Positions 1 through 7,361 of a stretch of DNA of 17,408 bases are shown here, one piece after another; position 1 is the stretch's first letter, and every line of letters begins with the position of its first letter. The notes beneath the pieces were generated by a model that ran no database searches, was not told where the DNA came from, and worked only from the letters and a program-made list of their open reading frames with translations. Both the position numbers and the translations under genes were made by a program. The stretch is taken from the NCBI GenBank assembly GCA_030642325.1, contig DAOWNY010000009.1, positions 1 to 17,408 of the forward strand, given 5' to 3'. This stretch comes from Deltaproteobacteria bacterium. Lineage in GTDB: Bacteria > Desulfobacterota > DAOWNY01.

Positions 1-58
1 ATATAATGGGCCCTTGCTTATATTTATAGTGCCTGAACGAAAACCCTCAATTTCGAGC

Positions 59-144
59 TGTCATTGCGAGGAGTGAAGAACGAACGAGGAGCAATCCCTT
101 TATTCCCGGGATATTGCTTCGGGCGTACCTCTCTCGCAATAACA
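59..144. repeat. REP-like imperfect palindromic repeat
   Basis: The left arm, beginning TGTCATTGCGAGG near base 59, is matched in inverted orientation by CTCTCGCAATAACA ending near base 144. Inside these, GAGCAATCCC (about 89-98) pairs with GGGATATTGCTTC (about 108-120). The whole unit can fold into a long imperfect stem. The TCATTGCGAGGAG...GCAATCC...ATTGCTTC...CGCAAT pattern is familiar as a dispersed intergenic palindrome in many bacterial genomes; that is recollection, not a search. It lies upstream of the symporter gene. No function is assigned. Confidence 0.7.
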
Positions 145-285
145 ATAATAGAGACTTTTCATCCAGACACTACATCAGCTTACGGTTTAAGCTTAATCGA
201 CCATTATGTTGACAGTTACCATCAAATGAAAGCAGCCTTACTCTCACAGAAAAAACAACCACATTAAAACTGTGAGGTAGTTCTG

Positions 286-1860
286 GTGGTATATACCAAG
301 GAAAAATACGGATTAAGGAAGTTGATCGGCTTAATCCTGGGGCCTCTTTTATTTATTTTTCTTCTCCTGATCAAAAATCCTGATGGAATGACACCCAATG
401 CCGGACAGGTAGCGGCCATTGCTCTTCTGATGGCTGTCTGGTGGATCAGCGAAGCAATTCCCATCTCAGCTACCGCCCTATTGCCTCTCTTTCTTTTTCC
501 TATCCTTGGAGTTATGAAAGGTTCGCAGGCAGCAGCCCCTTATGCAAATCAGATGGTTTTTCTATTCCTGGGCGGATTTTTGATCGCCCTGGCAATGGAA
601 AGATGGAACCTCCATCGCAGGTTGGCCCTCCATATCATCAAAATAGTCGGAGTAAGTCCCAAACGTCTGGTCTTCGGTTTTATGCTTGCCACCGCTTTTT
701 TATCCATGTGGATTTCCAATACAGCCACTGCCATGATGATGTTGCCCATTGCCATGGCAGTGGTAACTCAATTGTCCTCCGGAGATTTATCAGTTGACGG
801 CAGCGAATCCGGCCGGCGGGAGATCGTGAAAAACAATTTCGGACTGGTTCTCATGCTGGGCATTGCTTACGGGGCAAGCATCGGAGGAATCGGCACCTTG
901 ATCGGAACCCCACCCAATATTGTCCTGGCTGGGTTTTTTAACCAATTGTTTCCAGATGCCCCTGAGATCGGGTTTCTTCAGTGGATGATGGTAGGCCTTC
1001 CTCTGGTGGCAATCTTTCTTCCTTTGGCATGGTTTTATCTGATCAATTTTGTCTCTCCTGTTAAATTGACGGCAATAAGTTTACCCGGGCAGGGAAAAAG
1101 AATCATCGAGAAAGAGATAGGAGCGCTTGGTAAAATGGGCAGGGGTGAATTTTACGTTCTGATTATTTTTGTCCTTACCGCTTTTCTCTGGATATTTCGA
1201 AGAAACATCAATTTGGGAGCATTTACTATCCCCGGCTGGTCAAATCTTTTGCCTCACCCCAGCTTCGTCCATGATTCAACCGTGGCTATGGCCATGGGAA
1301 CAATCCTTTTTTTGGTTCCAGTTGATTTGAAGCAAGGTAAATTTCTTATGGATTGGAAAACTACCAGGCAACTTCCCTGGGGAATTCTGATTCTTTTTGG
1401 TGGAGGATTTTCTCTGGCGGAAGGCTTTAAATCCTCAGGACTGGATCAATGGATTGGGCAAAATCTTATCGGGCTAAAGGGAGTTTCTCCTTTTTTGATG
1501 ACTGTCTTTGTCTGCTTGATGGTCACTTTTTTGACCGAGCTTACTTCCAATACCGCCACCGCAACCATGATGATGCCGATACTGGCATTCGCTGCCGTCG
1601 CCATGGGCTTTAACCCCCTCCTTTTAATGATCCCGGGGGCAATTTCCGCTTCCTGCGCATTTATGCTGCCGGTTGCTACCCCTCCCAATGCGATTGTTTT
1701 CGGCAGCGGATGGGTAACCATACCCAGCATGGCAAAGGCGGGAATTACCATCGATCTTTTCGGGGTAGTGATTATTACCGCAATTATGTATACTATTGCC
1801 CTTTATGTTTTCGGGATTAGTTTAAGCTCCCTCCCCCCCTGGGCGTTAATAGCTAAATAA
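286..1860 (+). CDS. Na+/dicarboxylate (DASS/SLC13 family) symporter
   Basis: This 524-residue, very hydrophobic membrane protein is probably a sodium-coupled importer or exchanger of C4-dicarboxylates such as succinate, fumarate or malate. Two inverted-repeat halves each carry the family's SNT motif (residues 144-146 and 421-423) and a TPPN motif (208-211 and 465-468), which form the Na+ and carboxylate sites in this family. Residues 455-471 fit the Na+:sulfate/dicarboxylate symporter signature (A-S-x2-F-x2-P-V-A-x3-N-x-I-V). The start is GTG, supported by GAGGTAG eight bases upstream; no better start exists. It is the only plus-strand gene and converges on sdhB, 76 bases away. Its neighbours suggest a dicarboxylate substrate, though some family members carry sulfate or citrate. 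Family assignment is strong; substrate is inference. Confidence 0.9.
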   Translation: MVYTKEKYGLRKLIGLILGPLLFIFLLLIKNPDGMTPNAGQVAAIALLMAVWWISEAIPISATALLPLFLFPILGVMKGSQAAAPYANQMVFLFLGGFLIALAMERWNLHRRLALHIIKIVGVSPKRLVFGFMLATAFLSMWISNTATAMMMLPIAMAVVTQLSSGDLSVDGSESGRREIVKNNFGLVLMLGIAYGASIGGIGTLIGTPPNIVLAGFFNQLFPDAPEIGFLQWMMVGLPLVAIFLPLAWFYLINFVSPVKLTAISLPGQGKRIIEKEIGALGKMGRGEFYVLIIFVLTAFLWIFRRNINLGAFTIPGWSNLLPHPSFVHDSTVAMAMGTILFLVPVDLKQGKFLMDWKTTRQLPWGILILFGGGFSLAEGFKSSGLDQWIGQNLIGLKGVSPFLMTVFVCLMVTFLTELTSNTATATMMMPILAFAAVAMGFNPLLLMIPGAISASCAFMLPVATPPNAIVFGSGWVTIPSMAKAGITIDLFGVVIITAIMYTIALYVFGISLSSLPPWALIAK

Positions 1861-1904
1861 ATTGATCTCCCCGGCTTGTTTCCAATCCATGAAAAAGGGT
1901 AACC

Positions 1905-1927
1905 GTTCACAGTTTCGTGAACTTTTT
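1905..1927. terminator. Weak bidirectional terminator between symporter and sdhB
   Basis: A perfect 6-bp stem (GTTCAC 1905-1910, GTGAAC 1917-1922) with a 6-base loop is followed directly by TTTTT at 1923-1927 on the plus strand, 44 bases after the symporter stop. Read on the minus strand, the same hairpin follows the sdhB stop by 14 bases, and a T-run (1892-1896) lies 8 bases beyond the stem. The stem is short, so efficiency is uncertain. It also resembles the repeat near 7.1-7.35 kb. Confidence 0.5.
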
Positions 1928-1936
1928 AAGTTTCGC

Positions 1937-2767
1937 TCACTTAACCGTATGTTCGGGGGCGGCAATCGCCGGTTTGGATTCACCGGTGGGAATGCCCACC
2001 ACCTGACATGGTTTTTTATCTTTTCTCAATCTCAGGTAACCCAGTACCAGATCCTTTTTCATGTGCTGAATTGCCCGGGCCGGGTCCACCCCCTTGGGGC
2101 AAACGTTAGAACATTCACCCGCGTAATGACAGCTAAAAACACCGTGGGACGCCGTTATCACATCATTTCTGTCTTTTTGGCCTCCATCCCTGCTATCTTT
2201 ATTATACCGATATGCCTGGGCAAGCGGCATCGGCCCCATATATTTCCGGTCAGCGGCCATGGTGGGGCAGGCCGCCGCGCAACAACCGCATTTAATGCAA
2301 TAAGTAAACTGGAGATATTCTTCGAGTTCGTCATGGGTCTGAAAAAATTCGCGGGTGGGATTTTCCATCTCCTTGTTATCATCCCTCTGGATATAAGGTT
2401 GGATGGATACATGGTCCCGAAACATGGGGGTTAAGTCAGGCACCAGATCCCGAATTATGTCAAAATTGGGGAGGGCCGCCAGGGTTAATTTCTGACTGGT
2501 TACATCCATAATCTGGGTATTGCAGGCCAGGGTGGGAATTCCGTTTATTAACATGGCGCAGCTGCCGCATACCCCCATTCGGCAGGAATACCGCCAGGAG
2601 AGGCTTGCGTCCTGGGTTTCCTTAATATGATGCAAGCCATCCAGCACTGTCATCCCCGGCTCCACCGAAACCGTAAATTTTTGCCAGCGGGGGACCTCAT
2701 CTAGCTCCGGATCAAAACGCCGGATATGAAAAATGATGTTACGTTTTTGCTGATTTTCAGTCTCCAT
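1937..2767 (-). CDS. sdhB: Succinate dehydrogenase/fumarate reductase iron-sulfur subunit
   Basis: SdhB passes electrons from the SdhA flavin to the membrane anchor. The 276-residue product has the plant-type [2Fe-2S] cysteines C62, C67, C70 and C82 (CRMGVCGSC...C). The C-terminal ferredoxin-like domain has C157, C160, C163 and C167 (CIKCGCCAAACP) and C213, C219 and C223 (CHYAGECSNVCP), as expected for the [4Fe-4S] and [3Fe-4S] centres. The reading frame is open 18 codons further upstream. I chose the ATG at 2767 because GAGGAAGGGTGG (2772-2783) precedes it by four bases, whereas the upstream ATG at 2821 has no comparable site. It is the last gene of the A-C-D-B operon. A 139-base gap separates it from sdhD, unlike the tight junctions between the other subunits. 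Confidence 0.95.
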   Translation of the reverse strand: METENQQKRNIIFHIRRFDPELDEVPRWQKFTVSVEPGMTVLDGLHHIKETQDASLSWRYSCRMGVCGSCAMLINGIPTLACNTQIMDVTSQKLTLAALPNFDIIRDLVPDLTPMFRDHVSIQPYIQRDDNKEMENPTREFFQTHDELEEYLQFTYCIKCGCCAAACPTMAADRKYMGPMPLAQAYRYNKDSRDGGQKDRNDVITASHGVFSCHYAGECSNVCPKGVDPARAIQHMKKDLVLGYLRLRKDKKPCQVVGIPTGESKPAIAAPEHTVK

Positions 2768-2906
2768 TTTTCCACCCTTCCTCGTCAAAGTTTTAAACCC
2801 AGGCGAATTATTATCTTGCATTGAAGATGCCTGGAAAAATATCCAAGAAACAGCATCAAAATATCTTGTTTTGCCATGGATGGCGCCTACGATTCAAAAA
2901 TCCCGG

Positions 2907-3284
2907 TTATAAGATGGGTGCTTCCATTGTTCGCACCGCCAGCGATACATAGGTGCCAACCAGGAAAAGTAAGATACCTGTTAACCACAAAAATTTGGTA
3001 AGACGCTGTTGGGCCTGCTTTCCGATCCCCAATTCTAATAAGATGGTTCGTAATCCATAAAATCCGTGGTACAGGGCTGCCCCAAGTAAAATAATGTAGG
3101 CAATGCTAAAAAATTGGGATCGGCTTCGTTGAATTACATTTTCCCAGACAACGGCCCCGCCATCTGCATGGCTAAAAATTCCCAGCATTCCATCCAGGTG
3201 CACGATCAACATGTGGAGGCCAAGAATAAAAAAAGTAATCAGCCCCGAAATGATGAACCAAGTCCAGTAACCAGTTTCTTTCAT
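2907..3284 (-). CDS. sdhD: Succinate dehydrogenase membrane anchor subunit (second)
   Basis: This 125-residue hydrophobic protein has about three membrane segments (roughly residues 8-30, 58-82 and 97-118). Its position between sdhC and sdhB, and histidines at H24, H29 and H73 in or next to helices, identify it as a membrane anchor subunit carrying quinone and possibly haem. Residues 73-86 (HGFYGLRTILLELG) resemble SdhC residues 86-99 (HALNGIRLIFIELG), so the two anchors look like diverged siblings. The ATG follows AAGGAGG, which overlaps the sdhC stop codon, suggesting translational coupling. Sequence in this subunit is poorly conserved between families, so the name rests on context as well as the motif. 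Confidence 0.85.
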   Translation of the reverse strand: MKETGYWTWFIISGLITFFILGLHMLIVHLDGMLGIFSHADGGAVVWENVIQRSRSQFFSIAYIILLGAALYHGFYGLRTILLELGIGKQAQQRLTKFLWLTGILLFLVGTYVSLAVRTMEAPIL

Positions 3285-3297
3285 GAGACTTTCCTCC

Positions 3298-3738
3298 TTA
3301 ATGTCCCAAAAATATTAAATCGTATCCTCCCGCAATCATTAAAAGGGCGCTCAATATCATCGTTACTATCATTAAAGACCGCTGGGTATTGATGGATGAA
3401 CGGTAAGGGTAAATCGGGTCCTCCGCCTTTCCCACTGCCAAACCCAACTCAATAAAAATAAGTCGAATCCCGTTTAGGGCATGAAAGGCAAAGGCCGCAA
3501 AGACCAGAATTTCGCCTGCCTTAAAAATAGGATTCGTCATCACTTCCATCACCGCGTCCCAGGTTTCCCGCCCCAGAATACGAAGCGAGCTTTCAAAGAT
3601 ATGGATGATAAAAAACAGCAAGATTCCCACCCCGGTCACCCGGTGAAGGGTATACAAGTAGCGCTCTATCCCCCATCTCCCGCCTCCCAGCCAGCCCACT
3701 ATTCCCAAATGGTTATCGTAACTTCTTTTATCTTTCAT
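3298..3738 (-). CDS. sdhC: Succinate dehydrogenase cytochrome b subunit
   Basis: This 146-residue membrane anchor has about three membrane helices. It carries the SdhC hallmark LHRVTGVG (H32 at the start of helix 1), H46 within helix 1, and FHALNGIR (H86) in helix 2. H-x-x-T-G and H-x3-G-[IL]-R are the usual quinone/haem-associated motifs of the family. The ATG lies directly behind GGAGAGGAAAGG, in the 12-base gap after the sdhA stop, so the two genes are surely co-transcribed. With SdhD it makes a two-subunit anchor. Whether one or two haems are bound cannot be read from the sequence with certainty. Quinone-linked succinate oxidation would need reverse electron transport under syntrophic conditions; fumarate reduction would not. 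Confidence 0.9.
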   Translation of the reverse strand: MKDKRSYDNHLGIVGWLGGGRWGIERYLYTLHRVTGVGILLFFIIHIFESSLRILGRETWDAVMEVMTNPIFKAGEILVFAAFAFHALNGIRLIFIELGLAVGKAEDPIYPYRSSINTQRSLMIVTMILSALLMIAGGYDLIFLGH

Positions 3739-3750
3739 CCTTTCCTCTCC

Positions 3751-5493
3751 TCAATATTTACGTTCCACCGGTTTCCAATTGGTAATGTTTACCGGCTTAT
3801 AGTCAAGTTGTGGTCCATCTTCACTATAGCTTATTAAGGTATGTTTAAGCCATTTCTCATCATCCCGTTGTGGAAAGTCGGTCCGAGAGTGCCCCCCTCG
3901 GGACTCGGTGCGTGCCAAAGCCGCCATCACCACCCCTTCGGCCAGATCAAGGAGATTCTCCGTTTCCATAGCATTAATCAAATTGGAATTATAGACAGAT
4001 CCTTTATCCTGGATGTAGATGTGCAAAAATCGTTCTTTAATCTCCTTGATTTGTTTGAGCCCTTCCCTTAAATCCTCTCCGGTTCGGTAAACCCCTACGT
4101 ATTTATCCATTGTATTGCGTAATTCTTGCCGTATTTCATAAGGATTTTCACTACCGTTTTTCTGAAGGAAATCAAAAAAAATCCGGCTGTACTCGGCATC
4201 AATCCGATTTGAAGATAGATCCGGGGAAGGCGGATCAGCTTTCAAATACTTAATCACTTCTTCGCCGGTTATGCCCCCCCATACCAGACATTCGGTAGTA
4301 GAATTTGAACCCAGACGATTGGCGCCATGCAGGGACATACAGGATACCTCTCCCGCTACCCATACCCCCTCCATCGCTGTTTTTCCTCTGATGTCCGCTT
4401 CAATTCCTCCCATACTGTAATGGGCCACCGGTCTAACCGGGATCCTTTCAAAAATGGGGTCCAGGCCGATAAACTTCATGCATACTTCCCGGATTAAAGG
4501 TAGGGTTTGATTGATCTTATCCGCTCCCAGATGGGTAAGATCCAAATGGATGAAATCTAATCCATCGGATTCCCGAAATCCACGCCCTTCCAGTATTTCA
4601 GTCATCTCGGAACGGGATACCACATCCCGCGGTGCCAGTTCCATCTTTTCCGGTGCATACTTGGCCATGAGGCGTTCGCCCTTTGAATTTTTTAAATATC
4701 CCCCCTCTCCACGACACGCCTCTGTCATCAGGATACCGGAAGGAACAAGGCCGGTTGGATGAAACTGGATAAATTCCGGATCCTCAAGTCTAAATCCAGC
4801 CCTGTAGGCCAAAGCCTGGCCATCGCCACTCACGGTCTGCGAATAAGTGGTAAAACCGTACAGAGTTCCCACCCCGCCGGTGGCAATTATCATAGCCTTA
4901 CCCCGTAAGATAAAAAAACGGCCGGTGCTCAAATCGATGGCGCCCAGCCCAAGAAACTCATTGCCTGAAGTAAGGATAGAGGTAACAAAAAATTCATCGT
5001 AACGGGAAAAATTTTTATAACGCATCAGGGTGTCATATAGGGTCTGTACCTCAAAAAAACCGGTTTTATCCGCCGCCATGCTGGCCCTGTTAAAGCTATG
5101 CCCTCCGAAGGGACGCTGTTTGATTCTGCCATTCTCCGACCGCGACCAGGGCATTCCCCAGTGCTCAAGGAGTAAAAGCTCTTTGGGGCATGCCTCAACG
5201 AATAAATCAACTACGTCCTGGTCTGCCAAAAAATCGGAACCCTTCACGGTATCCCAGGCATGAAGGTCAAAGTTATCACCTTCATCTTCGCGCAGGACTG
5301 CCGCACTGCCTCCTTCTGCGCACACCGAATGAGGACGCTGGAGTTGTACCTTGGAAATAATACCCATATTAATAGAATCATTGCCCTTTCGGGCAATTTC
5401 TACCGCCGCTCGAAGCCCTGCCAGACCTGAACCAAAAATGAGGACGTCGTGAGTAACTATCTCAATTCTTTTCCTGTATCCCAAGTTTCTCAT
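3751..5493 (-). CDS. sdhA: Succinate dehydrogenase/fumarate reductase flavoprotein subunit
   Basis: SdhA carries FAD and interconverts succinate and fumarate. The 580-residue product starts with a dinucleotide-binding GSGLAG (21-26). H55 in RPHSVCAEGG is at the place of the covalent flavin-binding histidine. FIQFHPTG (H245) and APRD (R289, the catalytic arginine position) mark the substrate site, followed by an HYSMGG motif and GANRLGSNSTTECLVWG in the C-terminal FAD region. Length and motif order are normal for the family. GGAG, eight bases upstream of the ATG, supports the start. It is the first gene of the A-C-D-B group, 53 bases downstream of the fumarase beta subunit, so fumarase and Sdh may share a transcript. 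Sequence alone does not show whether it works mainly as dehydrogenase or fumarate reductase. Confidence 0.96.
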   Translation of the reverse strand: MRNLGYRKRIEIVTHDVLIFGSGLAGLRAAVEIARKGNDSINMGIISKVQLQRPHSVCAEGGSAAVLREDEGDNFDLHAWDTVKGSDFLADQDVVDLFVEACPKELLLLEHWGMPWSRSENGRIKQRPFGGHSFNRASMAADKTGFFEVQTLYDTLMRYKNFSRYDEFFVTSILTSGNEFLGLGAIDLSTGRFFILRGKAMIIATGGVGTLYGFTTYSQTVSGDGQALAYRAGFRLEDPEFIQFHPTGLVPSGILMTEACRGEGGYLKNSKGERLMAKYAPEKMELAPRDVVSRSEMTEILEGRGFRESDGLDFIHLDLTHLGADKINQTLPLIREVCMKFIGLDPIFERIPVRPVAHYSMGGIEADIRGKTAMEGVWVAGEVSCMSLHGANRLGSNSTTECLVWGGITGEEVIKYLKADPPSPDLSSNRIDAEYSRIFFDFLQKNGSENPYEIRQELRNTMDKYVGVYRTGEDLREGLKQIKEIKERFLHIYIQDKGSVYNSNLINAMETENLLDLAEGVVMAALARTESRGGHSRTDFPQRDDEKWLKHTLISYSEDGPQLDYKPVNITNWKPVERKY

Positions 5494-5546
5494 TATTACT
5501 ACTCCGCTTTTTATACTTCTTAGATATTACCCATTGTCAGTCACGG

Positions 5547-6104
5547 TTATTCCTTCCTGTATTTCCTGGCCCCCTCTACGTAAAGATCGCCTCCCAGAGT
5601 ATCATTGACCACTACCACCGGAAAATTTTCTACCTCCAGGCGCCTTATGGCCTCGGGCCCCAAATCCTCGTAGGCAACGATCTCTGATTTTTTTATGGTT
5701 TTTGCAATTAGTGCCCCTGCTCCTCCGGTGGCCCCAAAGTAAACCGTCTTATATTTTTTCATGGCTTCTACAATCTCCGGAGCACGATTTCCCTTGCCGA
5801 TCATCCCTTTCATCCCCAATTTCATCAGGCTGGGAGCATAGGGATCCATTCGGTAGCTGGTGGTGGGCCCGGCCGAACCGATCACCTGCCCCGGCTTGGC
5901 GGGAGCAGGCCCTACATAATAAATTATCTGGCCTTTAATATCAATGGGGAGTTCTTTTCCTTGATTGATGAGATCAATCAGTCTCTTGTGGGCCGCGTCT
6001 CTTCCGGTGTAAATAATACCATTCAAAAGTACCTTGTCTCCGATTTTTAAATTCTCCACATCCTGGTCGGAAAGCGGGGTAGTTAATGTTATGTGATCCG
6101 GCAT
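5547..6104 (-). CDS. fumB: Class I fumarate hydratase, beta (C-terminal) subunit
   Basis: This 185-residue subunit corresponds to the C-terminal domain of iron-sulfur fumarases and forms the active enzyme with the alpha subunit encoded just upstream. Recognisable features are LNGIIYTGRDAAH (about 27-39), GPTTSYRMDPYAP (79-91) and GKGN. The frame extends four codons to a TTG, but that codon overlaps the ribosome-binding site. I chose the ATG at 6104, which has GGAGG (6110-6114) five bases ahead. The protein has the same architecture as the beta subunits of L(+)-tartrate dehydratase. The pairing with malic enzyme and Sdh makes fumarase the sensible call. The symbol is used loosely for the two-subunit type. 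Confidence 0.92.
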   Translation of the reverse strand: MPDHITLTTPLSDQDVENLKIGDKVLLNGIIYTGRDAAHKRLIDLINQGKELPIDIKGQIIYYVGPAPAKPGQVIGSAGPTTSYRMDPYAPSLMKLGMKGMIGKGNRAPEIVEAMKKYKTVYFGATGGAGALIAKTIKKSEIVAYEDLGPEAIRRLEVENFPVVVVNDTLGGDLYVEGARKYRKE

Positions 6105-6232
6105 TTTTTCCTCCAAATTTAATATGTTTTTGAAGCAAAACAGTTAGAGTTCGGAAAAACCTTACCCGCCTTTGATTAAGTGACGGAGATGGTTTTGTTA
6201 TGAAAAGCAATGTTTCGTAAAAAACAGAGGTG

Positions 6233-7072
6233 TCAGATAACTGCTTCCTTATGCCTTGACGCATGACACTGAACATTTACCGCTACCGGTAAACTGGCAA
6301 TATGGCAAGGCTCGACTTCAAAGAAGACATCAAAGCAAGTAGTATTGCCCCCGTATCCCATCGGCCCTATTCCAAGTTTATTGATCCTCTCTAAAACTTC
6401 CTTTTCAATTTCGGCCAATTCCGGATCAGAGTTCCGCTTCCCTATCTCTCTTAAAAGGGCTTTTTTGGCAAGAAATGATGACCTTTCAAAAGTTCCCCCT
6501 ACTCCTACTCCCACGATGGTGGGCGGGCAAGGGTTGGAACCGGCCTCTTCCATCCTTTTTACCACGAAATCCTTTACCCCCTTAATTCCCATTGCAGGGG
6601 CCATTACGGTCACTCTGCTCATGTTTTCACTACCACCCCCTTTGGTGGCAATGGTGATCTTTATTTTATCCCCCGGCACAATATCGACATAAAGAACCGC
6701 CGGGGTATTATCCCCCGTATTTTTTCGGGTAAACGGGTGGCAGGCCGATTTTCTTAAGTAACCATCAGCATAGCCCTGCCTAACCCCTTCGTCAACCGCT
6801 TCCCTAAAGTTTCCTCCAGTAACATGAACCTCCTGCCCCAATTCGATAAACAGGACAGCAAGTCCGCAGTCCTGGCAGATGGGGACCTGTTCTTCTCGAG
6901 CAATCCGGGCATTCTCCTTCAGTTCTTCCAGAATTTCTGCGGCCACCGGTGATTCATCCTCTTTGATCCCCCGATCAAAAGCAGCCAGAACATCTTCGCC
7001 CAGATTGTAATTGGCGTCCATACAAAGATCTCTTATTACCTTAATAATCTCATCGGTAGAAACCTCTCTCAT
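6233..7072 (-). CDS. fumA: Class I fumarate hydratase, alpha (N-terminal) subunit
   Basis: The 279-residue alpha subunit binds the labile [4Fe-4S] cluster that hydrates fumarate to malate. The three cluster cysteines are visible: C66 in PICQDCG, C182 in NPCPPTIVGVGVGG and C246 in GGNTTCFDV. Other family blocks are HPFTRKNTGDNTPA and TKGGGSENMS. Length is normal for a free-standing alpha subunit. The ATG follows GAGAGGAGTAAGATA, a good ribosome-binding site. It lies 128 bases upstream of the beta subunit and 289 bases downstream of the malic enzyme gene, so it may have its own promoter; I could not identify a convincing one. Tartrate dehydratase alpha is the closest alternative family and is disfavoured by context. 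Confidence 0.93.
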   Translation of the reverse strand: MREVSTDEIIKVIRDLCMDANYNLGEDVLAAFDRGIKEDESPVAAEILEELKENARIAREEQVPICQDCGLAVLFIELGQEVHVTGGNFREAVDEGVRQGYADGYLRKSACHPFTRKNTGDNTPAVLYVDIVPGDKIKITIATKGGGSENMSRVTVMAPAMGIKGVKDFVVKRMEEAGSNPCPPTIVGVGVGGTFERSSFLAKKALLREIGKRNSDPELAEIEKEVLERINKLGIGPMGYGGNTTCFDVFFEVEPCHIASLPVAVNVQCHASRHKEAVI

Positions 7073-7126
7073 TATCTTACTCCTCTCAATTCTATTTTAC
7101 TCTTTCAATTGAGTCGCAAACAGACT

Positions 7127-7349
7127 AAGTTAACTATTATCCTAACCGTTCACGGTTCACGGTTTTTCAATGAAATGAATTTTATAACGATAAAAAACAT
7201 GTTTTATATTGATTCCAATTCCGGAATTAGGGTTCGTAGTTTTTTTAAATTGTTCAAGGCTTAAAAATCTTCAAAAAAAGAACTCTGTCATTTACATCTT
7301 AGGTCCGGGTTTTTACCAATAGTTAACTTGCAACCCGTAAACTGTGAAC
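7127..7349. repeat. Spacer with short inverted and dispersed repeats
   Basis: This spans most of the 289-base spacer between malic enzyme and fumarase alpha. AAGTTAACTAT (7127-7137) recurs in inverted orientation at 7319-7329; its core is itself an 8-bp palindrome. Just inside the left copy is a short tandem CCGTTCACGGTTCACGG (7146-7162). Just outside the right copy, 7339-7349 is the reverse complement of GTTCACAGTTT, which also occurs at 1905-1915 after sdhB. No open reading frame or clear terminator is visible; the rest is AT-rich. Confidence 0.45.
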
Positions 7350-7361
7350 AAATTCTATTAT

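Noticed and set aside
209..214. A perfect TTGACA upstream of the symporter
   Set aside because: No -10-like hexamer lies 16-18 bases downstream, so a promoter is not supported.
64..267. A 67-codon plus-strand open frame at the left edge
   Set aside because: Its first 27 or so codons are the REP-like palindrome read as protein, no ribosome-binding site precedes it, and the rest shows no recognisable domain.
1862..2434. A 190-codon plus-strand open frame
   Set aside because: It lies almost wholly antisense to sdhB, whose iron-sulfur motifs and ribosome-binding site are clear; the antisense translation has no recognisable features.
2785..2877. A 30-codon minus-strand frame (starts MAKQDILML) in the sdhD-sdhB gap
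   Set aside because: No Shine-Dalgarno sequence precedes it and the composition is unremarkable; it probably arises by chance in the spacer.
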